Origin: Bacteroidales bacterium
GTDB taxonomy: Bacteria; Bacteroidota; Bacteroidia; Bacteroidales; UBA932
DNA length: 7,989 bases
Assembly (NCBI GenBank): GCA_024401945.1
Contig: JAKSKC010000061.1
Location: 1 to 7,989, forward strand
Direction of reading: 5' to 3'
The number at the start of each line of letters is the position of its first letter. The stretch's first letter is position 1. Shown here piece by piece: positions 1 through 6,960 of the stretch. The position numbers and the translations under genes were made by a program. The notes below the pieces were generated by a model. That model saw nothing but the letters and a program-made list of their open reading frames with translations, was not told where the DNA came from and did no database searches.

Positions 1-788
1 ATGTCGCCTTCCCCAAGGGTGTTGAAGTGATCCATGGAAGCGAAGGTCATTCCTTCGAGGACCGGTCCGCGGGCCATGGCACCGTCGCCGAGGTTGGCTA
101 CGACGATACCTTTCTTGCGGTTGACTTTCTTATATAATGCCGCACCGACTGCGATGCTTCCGCTACCGCCCACGATGGCATTGTTAGGATAGATGCCGAA
201 CGGAGTGAAGAATGTGTGCATCGATCCGCCGAGACCCTTGTTGAATCCGGTAGTACGGGCGAATATCTCGGCCATTTCTCCGTAGAGCACGAATCTGATA
301 CCGAGACCCTTGGTGTCCTCGCACTCCTAGCCCTTCTTTGCGACGGCTACGGTGGCACCACCCCAGAACTCGTTCATTATCTTCTCCAATTCCTCGTCAG
401 AGAGGATTTCGATGCTGCGGAGTCCCTTCGCAAGGATCTCTCCGTGGGAACGGTGGCTTCCGAAGATGAAGTCATCGGTGTCAAGGGCATAAGCCATACC
501 TACGGCAGCGGCTTCCTGACCGGCTGAAAGATGGGCAGGTCCCGGGTTGTTGTAGGCGACTCCGTTGTATCCTCCGGTGGTCTTCACGAGGTTGAGCATG
601 GTCTCGAACTCCCTGATTGTGAACATGTCACGATAGATGTGGAGAAGGTCCTGCTTTGTGAAATTCTTTTCTTTGAGTTCCTCCTTGATGGTCTTCTTGT
701 ACTGCATCACCGGTATCTCCGGGAACACGATCTTGTGCTCTGACGGGCGGAGGACCTCATTCGGGTCGATGTATATTGACTTTGGCAT
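1..788 (-). pseudogene. pdhA: 2-oxoacid (pyruvate) dehydrogenase E1, alpha part; interrupted by in-frame TAG and cut by window edge
   Basis: Thiamine-diphosphate-dependent E1 component, which decarboxylates the 2-oxoacid and passes the acyl group to the lipoyl arm of E2. The first 153 residues show the E1-alpha N-terminal region, with IREFE near residue 59, GPAHLSAGQEA at 83-93 and FGSHRSHGE at 109-117. A TAG follows at 327-329 (codon 154). The same frame then continues without another stop for 108 codons to the edge, still clearly E1: GGSMH at 187-191, [17 protein letters not shown] at about 195-211, and the GDG of the thiamine-diphosphate motif at 234-236. ATG at 786-788 lies 7 bases after the E3 stop. 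Bacteroidales E1 is often an alpha-beta fusion of about 670-680 residues, so most of the gene would lie beyond the window. Identity is secure; pyruvate rather than branched-chain oxoacids as substrate is inferred. Whether it is a true pseudogene or a base error is open. Confidence 0.8.
327..329 (-). other. In-frame amber codon inside E1
   Basis: Reading the minus strand from the ATG at 788, codon 154 is TAG (plus strand CTA). It follows VAVAKKG and precedes ECEDTKGLG. There is no frame change across it. A one-base change would restore a sense codon (for example TAC, TAT, CAG or AAG). TAG ends the GH92 gene at 4921-4923, which argues against a recoded amber codon in this organism. Confidence 0.9.
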
Positions 789-795
789 GGTTTGT

Positions 796-2175
796 TTATT
801 TCAATGTGAATATTGTTTCCTTGACTATTTCTGATACTGTCGGATGAGGGAACACCACTTCCTTGAGCTGTTCCACTGTCATTTCCTGTTCTATGGCGAT
901 ACATGCGCTGTGTATCATCTCGGAGCAAGGGTTGCCGAGCATATGTACGCCGAGGACTTCATGGTAACGGGCGCCGACGATGATCTTGCATACGCCCTCG
1001 CCTCCTTCATTTTCGGCGATGAAACGGCCCGCATAGGCCATAGGGAGCTTGACCACCTTGAAGTCGATGCCCTTGGCCTTGGCCTCCTCCTCGGTCAGAC
1101 CGACACCTGCTACCTCAGGATTGGTATAGACCACACCCGGGATGGCATTGTAACGCATCACGTCCTTCTTTCCGAGGATGTTGTTCACGGCCACCTCGCC
1201 TTCACGCGAAGCGGTGTGCGCGAGCATCGAGAATCCCGTGACGTCACCTGCGGCGTATACGTTAGGGATATTGGTACGCATGTGCTCGTCCACCTTGATT
1301 CCGCAAGGCTTGCCTCCACGGTTGAGCAGCATGTCCACTCCGAGGTTCTCGAGTCCGTACCCGGAAATGTTGGCGCGGCGTCCGACGCTGACAAGGATCT
1401 TGTCTCCGCTCACACGGCACTCCTTCCCGTCAGGATCGAGGTAGACGACCTTGTTGCCCTCGATGCCGGTAACCTTGCAGTTGAGGCAGAACTCGATTCC
1501 CCTCTTGGCATAGATGCCCTGAAGCATGGAGCTGATCTCGTTGTCGAGAGGTCCCAGTATCTTCGGGAGCATCTCCACTACTGTCACCTTCGTCCCGAGG
1601 GTGTTGTAGAATGCAGCGAATTCCATTCCGATGACTCCGCCTCCGATGACGACGAGCTCCTTCGGACGCTCTGTCAACGCAAGAATCTCCCTGTTGGTGA
1701 CAATCACGTCACCGGCCTCCTTGAGGCCCGGGAATGGAGGAACGGCAGCCTCGGAACCTGCGCATATCAGGAGATTGCGGACCTGATACTGCTGTCCGTC
1801 GGCCTCGATGGTGATGCCTTCGGCTCCACGGCCCTTGATGACCGCATCAGCCTTGACAACTTCCACCTTCGCGCCCTTCATCTTGGCCTTCACGCCTCCT
1901 ACGAGCTTGCGGACCACCTTGTTCTTGCGCTCCACTATCTTGCCGTAGTCGAATGAAGGATTTTCCACGGAAACTCCGTAATGGTCTCCCTGGAGAGCAT
2001 AATTATAGACTTTCGCGCTGTAAAGGAGAGTCTTGGTAGGGATGCAGCCTTCATTGAGACATACACCGCCCAGCTCCTTCCTCTCGAACAGCACCACGCT
2101 GAGGCCGGCCGCCCCTGCGCGCTCTGCGGCCACATAACCTCCGGGACCGCCGCCGATAATCGCCAAATCGTGCAT
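796..2175 (-). CDS. lpdA: Dihydrolipoamide dehydrogenase (E3)
   Basis: Cytoplasmic flavoprotein that reoxidises the dihydrolipoyl group of E2 and passes electrons through FAD to NAD+. It is 459 residues, normal for the family. Visible motifs in order: FAD-binding IIGGGPGGYVAA at 6-17; redox-active disulfide C39/C44 in GGVCLNEGCIPTK; NAD-binding VVIGGGVIGMEF at 175-186; second FAD motif YAAGD at 307-311; C-terminal dimer domain with the His-Glu pair H444/E449 in HPTVSE. All catalytic residues are present, so it should be active. The start at 2173-2175 is preceded by an A/T-rich leader with no Shine-Dalgarno site and lies 15 bases after the E2 stop; the TAA stop lies 7 bases before E1. This places it as the middle gene of an E2-E3-E1 operon. 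It could also serve other lipoyl complexes or the glycine cleavage system if no other E3 exists. Confidence 0.96.
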   Translation of the reverse strand: MHDLAIIGGGPGGYVAAERAGAAGLSVVLFERKELGGVCLNEGCIPTKTLLYSAKVYNYALQGDHYGVSVENPSFDYGKIVERKNKVVRKLVGGVKAKMKGAKVEVVKADAVIKGRGAEGITIEADGQQYQVRNLLICAGSEAAVPPFPGLKEAGDVIVTNREILALTERPKELVVIGGGVIGMEFAAFYNTLGTKVTVVEMLPKILGPLDNEISSMLQGIYAKRGIEFCLNCKVTGIEGNKVVYLDPDGKECRVSGDKILVSVGRRANISGYGLENLGVDMLLNRGGKPCGIKVDEHMRTNIPNVYAAGDVTGFSMLAHTASREGEVAVNNILGKKDVMRYNAIPGVVYTNPEVAGVGLTEEEAKAKGIDFKVVKLPMAYAGRFIAENEGGEGVCKIIVGARYHEVLGVHMLGNPCSEMIHSACIAIEQEMTVEQLKEVVFPHPTVSEIVKETIFTLK

Positions 2176-2190
2176 TATTATAGTATTAGA

Positions 2191-3552
2191 TTAGAATTCG
2201 ATATCAAGGGTTTCTATCTCCGTGGCGACCTGCTTGAGGAAACGGGTTGCCTCGCCTCCGTCGATCGCCCTGTGGTCGTAGGTGAGGGAAAGGCCCATGT
2301 AAGGGACGAATCCGACCACTCCGGCACCGAGGTCCTTCGGACGGAGAGTGATGGTGCCCACGCCGAGGATGGCGCTCTGAGGCACGTTGATGATAGGGGT
2401 GAAATACTCGACTCCGAAGCCGCCCAGGTTGCTGACGGTGAATGAAGCCGCCTCGCTGGACAGAAGGTCAGGGTTGCAGCTGCCTTTCTTGCAGTCGTCA
2501 GCCACCCTCTTGAGGGCCTTGCTCAGACCGGCGATATTGAGGTCTTCGGCGTGAAGCACGGCAGGGACCATAAGTCCGCGCTCGGTATCCACGGCGCAGC
2601 CGAGGTTCACTGTATTGAATATGCGCATGGCATCACCCAGACAGTGCGAATTGACTTTCGGGAACTTCTGCAGGGCGCGGATGACGGCGAAGCATACGAA
2701 ATCGTTGATGGTGATGTTCGCATCGATCCTTCCCTCCTCGAGTGCTTTCTTGGCCTTCTTCCTGAGAGCCTGGATTTTCCTGGCATCAGCACCGAGCATA
2801 TGGGTGAGCTGGGCACTGTTCTGCAATGAATTGTACATGCTCTTCGCAATGAGCTTGCGCATGTTGGACATCTTCTCGACCTTGAATTCGGACCCTTCGC
2901 CCGCAATGTCTGTATGGTTGGCCTTCCAGACCTTGAGGTCTCCGGCCTTGACCGTACCGGCCAGTCCTGTACCTTCGCCTGCGGCGAATCCACCCTCGGC
3001 CATCTTAGCCTTTGCGAGGCCGGTCATGCTGACGGCCGCAGCCTGCACGTCGCGTTCGATGATACGTCCGTGAGGGCCCGAACCGGCTATCTGTGCAGTG
3101 TTAACGCATTTCTCCGCTGCGAGTTTGCGCGCCCTCGGGGAGACCGGAGCGCCCTCCACAACAGGGCCGGCTGCAACTGCCTCCTTTTCCGCAGGAGCTT
3201 CAGGAGCCGGAGCTCCGGCAGCTGGCTGAGGAGCAGCCTGAGCGGCGGCCTGAGGGGCGGCAGCCTCTGCCTGAGGAGCTGCTCCGCCCGGTGCGAATTC
3301 CGCGAAGGATTCGCCCTCTGCACCGATGACCATCACGTTGGTCAGGCAAGGTATTTCATCGTTATCCTTAAAAAAAACGGCGAGGACGGTGCCTTCCACC
3401 TTGGCTTCCTCGTCGAAAGAGGCCTTGTCGGTCTCATAGCTGAACAACACGTCCCCCACGGAGACTTTGTCGCCAACTTTCTTCTTGAACTCCGTAACAA
3501 TGCAACTCTCAACTGATTGCCCTTGTTTCGGCATAATTACTACACTGGCCAT
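2191..3552 (-). CDS. pdhC: Dihydrolipoyl acyltransferase (E2) of 2-oxoacid dehydrogenase complex
   Basis: Core of the complex: it carries the acyl group on a lipoyl arm and transfers it to CoA. It has 453 residues. Domain order: one lipoyl domain at about 1-80 with the lipoylated lysine K43 in ETDKA; an Ala/Pro/Gln-rich flexible linker at about 89-128; a peripheral subunit-binding domain at about 137-171 (VSPRARKLA then GSGPHGRI) that docks E1 or E3; a second linker of about 50 residues; and the catalytic acyltransferase domain at about 226-453. The active-site motif DHRAIDG is at 426-432, with H427 catalytic, and SNLGGFG is at 374-380. The protein looks complete and active. It is the first gene of the operon, with a good promoter upstream (see 3590-3620). 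Acetyltransferase activity (pyruvate) is favoured, but a branched-chain or acetoin enzyme cannot be excluded from sequence alone. A run of eight T on the coding strand lies in the lipoyl domain (3370-3377). Confidence 0.93.
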   Translation of the reverse strand: MASVVIMPKQGQSVESCIVTEFKKKVGDKVSVGDVLFSYETDKASFDEEAKVEGTVLAVFFKDNDEIPCLTNVMVIGAEGESFAEFAPGGAAPQAEAAAPQAAAQAAPQPAAGAPAPEAPAEKEAVAAGPVVEGAPVSPRARKLAAEKCVNTAQIAGSGPHGRIIERDVQAAAVSMTGLAKAKMAEGGFAAGEGTGLAGTVKAGDLKVWKANHTDIAGEGSEFKVEKMSNMRKLIAKSMYNSLQNSAQLTHMLGADARKIQALRKKAKKALEEGRIDANITINDFVCFAVIRALQKFPKVNSHCLGDAMRIFNTVNLGCAVDTERGLMVPAVLHAEDLNIAGLSKALKRVADDCKKGSCNPDLLSSEAASFTVSNLGGFGVEYFTPIINVPQSAILGVGTITLRPKDLGAGVVGFVPYMGLSLTYDHRAIDGGEATRFLKQVATEIETLDIEF

Positions 3553-3589
3553 ATAATCAATAGTGAAAATTAGTTTCCAAACAATTATG

Positions 3590-3620
3590 CAAAGTAAGCA
3601 AATTCCGCGAAATAATCAAA
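3590..3620 (-). promoter_or_regulatory. Bacteroidota-type promoter for the E2-E3-E1 operon
   Basis: On the minus strand, TTTG at 3620-3617 is followed after exactly 19 bases by TTACTTTG at 3597-3590. The second box matches the -7 consensus TAnnTTTG at all fixed positions but one. Spacing fits the known -33/-7 arrangement. The box lies 37 bases upstream of the E2 ATG, giving a short A/T-rich leader. Confidence 0.6.
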
Positions 3621-3636
3621 CGAACTAATCAACCGA
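3613..3636. repeat. 11-base direct repeat in the divergent control region
   Basis: TAATCAAACGA at 3613-3623 and TAATCAACCGA at 3626-3636 differ at one base and sit 13 bases apart start to start. The first copy contains the -33 box of the E2 promoter. The shorter core TAATCAA also occurs at 3554-3560, close to the E2 start. This could be a regulator-binding site, but A/T-rich intergenic DNA can produce such repeats by chance. Confidence 0.4.
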
Positions 3637-3659
3637 TTTACTAAGTATTTGTTTTAAGA

Positions 3660-3688
3660 TTGCACTATCCGATTTTTGTCTATATTTG
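3660..3688 (+). promoter_or_regulatory. Bacteroidota-type promoter for the sugar transporter
   Basis: TATATTTG at 3681-3688 is a full match to the -7 consensus TAnnTTTG. A partial -33 element, TTG at 3660-3662, lies 18 bases upstream. Transcription would start near 3695 and give a leader of roughly 45 bases before the ATG at 3742. This placement makes the TTG start at 3676 implausible, because it lies inside the promoter. Confidence 0.5.
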
Positions 3689-3741
3689 TAATGGACAAAC
3701 CACGATTATCCGTAATACACAAACCAATAACCTCTAAATAC

Positions 3742-4899
3742 ATGAGCAACAAGAAAACAGCTATCATCCCTGTCCTCTTCGCCTTCATCATAATGGGCTT
3801 CGGAGACATGACAGGCATCCTCCAGAATCACATCAAGGAGGACTTCGCTCTCAGTGAGACGGTTGCCGGCATCATCCCGATGGCCATCTACATCTGGTTC
3901 CTGTTCCTCAGCGCCCCGACAGCGCTGTTCATGAACAAGGCGGGCCGCAAGACGGCCGTGCAGGTCAGCAACGTCGTCACATTCCTCGGAATGCTGATAC
4001 CTCTGATCAGCTACAACATCGTCACCTGCCTCATCGCCTGTGCCATGATAGGCATCGGCAACACCATCATCCAGGTGGCGCTCAACCCTCTGCTCTCAGA
4101 TGCTGCGGGCGGAAAGGGTTCCCTCTCGAGCTACATCTCCGCCGGTCAGGTACTCAAGGCCCTGTCGGCCTGCAGCGCCCCGTTCCTGGCACTCTGGTGC
4201 GCCAATATGTTCGGATCATGGAAATATGTGTTCCCTATCTTCGCGATACTCACCCTCATCTCATCCATCTGGCTGCTCTGCACAAGGATCGAGGAGACAC
4301 CGGCAGCGGGCGGCACATCTCTCGTGGAGACATTCAAACTTCTCGGCAACGGTTACATATTCTGCTGTTTCATGGGAATATTCACGGTAGTCGGACTTGA
4401 TGTGGGTGCCAACGTGATCACGCCGAAACTCCTCATGGAACGCTGCGGTATGGACATCGACCACGCCCAGCTCGGCATCAGCCTCTACTTCATCTGCAAG
4501 ACGGCCGGAGCGTTCGTCGGAGCATTCGCACTCACGAAGGTGGCCGACAGGAAATTCTTCATGATAGCGATAAGCATCGTCGCCCTCGCACTGGCAGGAC
4601 TGTTCTTCGCACAGGGAAGGATACTCATCCTCGTCCTCCTCGGACTGATCGGATTTTTCTCGGCAAGCGTATTCTCCATCATCATCTCCCTCGGCATAAA
4701 CTACATGCCTTCGAAGTCGAACGAGATCTCAGGCCTGATGATAATGGGTATCGTCGGCGGAGGTGTGGTCACCCTGCTCATGGGACTCACAGCCGACAAG
4801 CTCGGGTCGCAGACAGGCTCGCTTGCCATCATCGCCCTGTGTGTGGCATACCTTGCGCTTTGCGCTTTCGTGCTGTTGAAGCCTAAGGCAAAAGCCTGA
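3742..4899 (+). CDS. MFS sugar transporter, fucose permease (FHS) type
   Basis: Inner-membrane major facilitator protein, likely a proton-coupled sugar importer. From the chosen ATG it has 385 residues and about twelve hydrophobic segments, at roughly 8-26, 43-63, 73-91, 95-113, 133-155, 162-180, 203-225, 243-265, 272-290, 294-318, 328-350 and 360-378. The loop after segment 2 has FMNKAGRKTAVQ, an MFS motif-A-like sequence, and QVALNPLLSD near 111-120 resembles the Asn-Pro signature of the fucose/glucose/galactose permease family. The frame is open back to a TTG at 3676 and an ATG at 3691, but the promoter covers the former and residues before MSNKKTA look non-conserved, so 3742 is preferred. 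It ends in TGA and converges on the GH92 gene with a 21-base gap. The substrate cannot be read from sequence; given the neighbour, mannose or a related hexose is a reasonable guess. Confidence 0.88.
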   Translation: MSNKKTAIIPVLFAFIIMGFGDMTGILQNHIKEDFALSETVAGIIPMAIYIWFLFLSAPTALFMNKAGRKTAVQVSNVVTFLGMLIPLISYNIVTCLIACAMIGIGNTIIQVALNPLLSDAAGGKGSLSSYISAGQVLKALSACSAPFLALWCANMFGSWKYVFPIFAILTLISSIWLLCTRIEETPAAGGTSLVETFKLLGNGYIFCCFMGIFTVVGLDVGANVITPKLLMERCGMDIDHAQLGISLYFICKTAGAFVGAFALTKVADRKFFMIAISIVALALAGLFFAQGRILILVLLGLIGFFSASVFSIIISLGINYMPSKSNEISGLMIMGIVGGGVVTLLMGLTADKLGSQTGSLAIIALCVAYLALCAFVLLKPKAKA

Positions 4900-4920
4900 T
4901 GACGAGATAGTAAATAGAAT

Positions 4921-6960
4921 CTATTCAAACACGATCTCCTTCGCACCGAAGAGACGTGAATGCGAGATGGAGCGTCCTTCAAGTGGCGCTCCATCCACTT
5001 TTATTACAGTGGAGGAAGCTTCACGGCATCTCCTGCGGATCACCAGTTCACCGGTAGGGAGATGCATCCTGATGCACTTGAAAAGAGGGGTGAACAGCTC
5101 GTAGCTGTCAGTGCCGGGACATACCGGATAGAAACCCATCTGACAGAACATATACCATGCACTCATGGTGCCGTCGTCCTCATCCATCTCCGGAGCGTAG
5201 CCATCCACCCTGTTGCGGAAAGCGCGGCCAACGAACGGCTCCGGGAATTCGGCGTTTCCGCCGTAGATGTGTATCATCCTCTCATCCGTCAGCAATGCAT
5301 GTACCAGCGAGTCCGTACGTTCAGGATGCCCGAACATATTGAACATGAACGGTGTCTGTATGTCAGGTTCGTTGCCCTGGTTGAAAAGATGTCTGCTGAA
5401 GAATTCGCTGAGCTGCGAGGCAAGCCTTTCGCTCCCGACCAGCTCTTTCATCCGGTATGAATACATCGGAGCAGCCCAACGGTACTGCCATCTGGTGCCC
5501 TGATACATGCCGTTGCCCTTCATCAGGGCAAATCTGTCCGTGATAGTCATGAATTCGCCTTTCCAGGTGCGCTCGAAAAGCGAACGGGAATCCTCCCCGT
5601 AACGGTTCGCCGCGTCCGGCTTGCCGCAGATACCCGCAATCCTGGAAAGCGCCCAGAGATCGTACACCGTCTCCATCTTCTGGTCCGGGGCATTACGGGT
5701 AAGTCCCTGAGTGGATTTCGGTTTGAGACCGTCCACCACTTCCTGCTCCATTGCAGGCAGGGCTTCCGACATGTCAAAACCGCGCACTCCCTCGCTCCAA
5801 GCGTCCAGCCGCGTCACCTGCGAGTGCTCGGTGCGAACGGGCGGGGCGCGCTGCGTCAGGGTGGCCCAGTTCTTCTTGCCGGTCACATACAGGGACACAA
5901 GTGACCGGCAGATGTCACTCATGGCATCGGGAGAAAGCACAGCAAGCATAGGGAATTTGGTGCGGTAAGTATCCCACATGCTCCATCCGCCGTAGTATGT
6001 CCATCCGGACGCCTTGTACGTCCTGCCGTCGGTGCCGCGGTACATCCCATCGGTCGAAGTCGCCACGAACGGGCTGAGATACACACGGTACATGCTGGTA
6101 TAGAAGAGGACCTTCTGCTCCTGGGTAGACCCCTGTACATCCACTTTGGAAAGAATGGTGTTCCAGGCCTCCTTCGCTTCGGCATGGACATTTCCGAACA
6201 GTCTGTCGCTGCAGCGCGCCATCTCCACGGAGGCCGATGCACAATCCACAGGCGACAGGGCAATCCTCACCTCCACGTCACGCACATCACCGTCAAAGCG
6301 AAGCAGAGCCGTCGCCGCATCCTGCCTCTCCACCTTGAACGGAGCTGAGAAGTTCATATGGAAAAACAACGTATATGCACCCTTATTGGCCACAGTGGAA
6401 GTGCGGCACCATCCATTGATGTCATTCTCATCCAACACATTGTAGCCGCACTCACTGCGATGACGGTCTATTCCGGAGTTGAAATCCACATAGAGCACCT
6501 TCTCCGCGTTCCGCGGGAATTCGTACCTCTCGAAAGCGACATTGTGCGTAGCCGTGAGCTTGGTCCTGACCCCATTCGCGAAACGGGTCTCATAATATCC
6601 CGGATGCGCCTTCTCCGTCCCCTTGACGATGTCGAGCGGAGCATCAGGCAATGCAGGACGGATGCTCAGGTTGCCGCCCGTACCCGCACCGCCGGTGCCG
6701 CTCATACGTGTGACAGATATGCCTGAGACAGCCGTCACTTCATAATCGTAGCCGGCATGCTGCGGAGGGATGCAGTCCGGACACACAGACACCAGACCGA
6801 AAGGAACCTGTGCCGCAGGCGACACCTGGCCATGGTCCCCTGCCGTGCCAAGGAAAAGATTGACATATTTCGAGTTGTCACCAAAGGCTGCCGATGCCAT
6901 TGCAAGCATGACTGCAGCCAGAAGGAAACGTTTCACATTCATATTCATATTTATATGCAT
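4921..6960 (-). CDS. Secreted GH92-family glycosidase with Gln at the catalytic-acid position
   Basis: Glycoside hydrolase family 92 (inverting, calcium-dependent exo-alpha-mannosidases), 679 residues, slightly short for the family. A basic stretch and hydrophobic segment at about 9-27 form a signal peptide without a lipobox cysteine, so a periplasmic location is likely. The N-terminal beta-sandwich (about 30-250) shows YVNLFLGT and VPFGLVSVCPD; the (alpha/alpha)6 catalytic domain (about 275-640) shows GGWSMWDTYRTKFPM at 324-338 and GNEPDIQTPFMFN at 529-541. Catalytic-base aspartates are kept as D593 and D595 in DEDDGTMSAWY. The family's acid Glu, normally in an EGNAWQY-like motif, is Q487 here (YQGTRWQYRW, codon CAG at 5500-5502). 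It ends in TAG right after the usual VFE end. The start at 6960 overlaps the LacI gene by 10 bases; ATG at 6946-6948, two bases after the LacI stop, is an equally good start. Substrate: probably an alpha-mannosyl phosphate rather than a plain mannoside (inferred). Confidence 0.9.
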   Translation of the reverse strand: MHINMNMNVKRFLLAAVMLAMASAAFGDNSKYVNLFLGTAGDHGQVSPAAQVPFGLVSVCPDCIPPQHAGYDYEVTAVSGISVTRMSGTGGAGTGGNLSIRPALPDAPLDIVKGTEKAHPGYYETRFANGVRTKLTATHNVAFERYEFPRNAEKVLYVDFNSGIDRHRSECGYNVLDENDINGWCRTSTVANKGAYTLFFHMNFSAPFKVERQDAATALLRFDGDVRDVEVRIALSPVDCASASVEMARCSDRLFGNVHAEAKEAWNTILSKVDVQGSTQEQKVLFYTSMYRVYLSPFVATSTDGMYRGTDGRTYKASGWTYYGGWSMWDTYRTKFPMLAVLSPDAMSDICRSLVSLYVTGKKNWATLTQRAPPVRTEHSQVTRLDAWSEGVRGFDMSEALPAMEQEVVDGLKPKSTQGLTRNAPDQKMETVYDLWALSRIAGICGKPDAANRYGEDSRSLFERTWKGEFMTITDRFALMKGNGMYQGTRWQYRWAAPMYSYRMKELVGSERLASQLSEFFSRHLFNQGNEPDIQTPFMFNMFGHPERTDSLVHALLTDERMIHIYGGNAEFPEPFVGRAFRNRVDGYAPEMDEDDGTMSAWYMFCQMGFYPVCPGTDSYELFTPLFKCIRMHLPTGELVIRRRCREASSTVIKVDGAPLEGRSISHSRLFGAKEIVFE

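Noticed and set aside
327..329. UAG recoded to an amino acid (pyrrolysine or a phage-type code)
   Set aside because: The GH92 gene ends at a TAG exactly at the expected C-terminus, and no other conserved gene in the window has an internal TAG. The surrounding genes are ordinary bacterial chromosomal genes, not phage.
216..527. A 103-residue open frame on the plus strand opposite the E1 amber codon
   Set aside because: It is antisense to conserved E1 sequence on both sides of the TAG and shows no domain. It is best read as a shadow rather than a gene that replaced E1.
844..1956. A 370-residue open frame on the plus strand
   Set aside because: It lies entirely antisense to the E3 gene, whose motifs are all intact. 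The product is rich in His, Leu and Asp with no recognisable domain, as expected for a shadow frame in G/C-rich codons.
3202..3290. GC-rich repetitive stretch in E2 as a possible repeat element
   Set aside because: It encodes the Ala/Pro/Gln-rich flexible linker between the lipoyl and subunit-binding domains, which is normal for E2 proteins.
3676..3741. A longer N-terminus for the transporter, from TTG at 3676 or ATG at 3691
   Set aside because: The -7 box at 3681-3688 overlaps the TTG, and the transcript would start near or after the ATG at 3691. The extra residues are polar and unlike the start of the family, while ATG at 3742 leads directly into the first membrane segment.
4913..4925. AATAGA-A-TCTATT inverted repeat between the convergent genes as a terminator
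   Set aside because: The arms are six A/T-rich base pairs with a one-base loop, which is too short and weak to form a stable hairpin, and no T-run follows.
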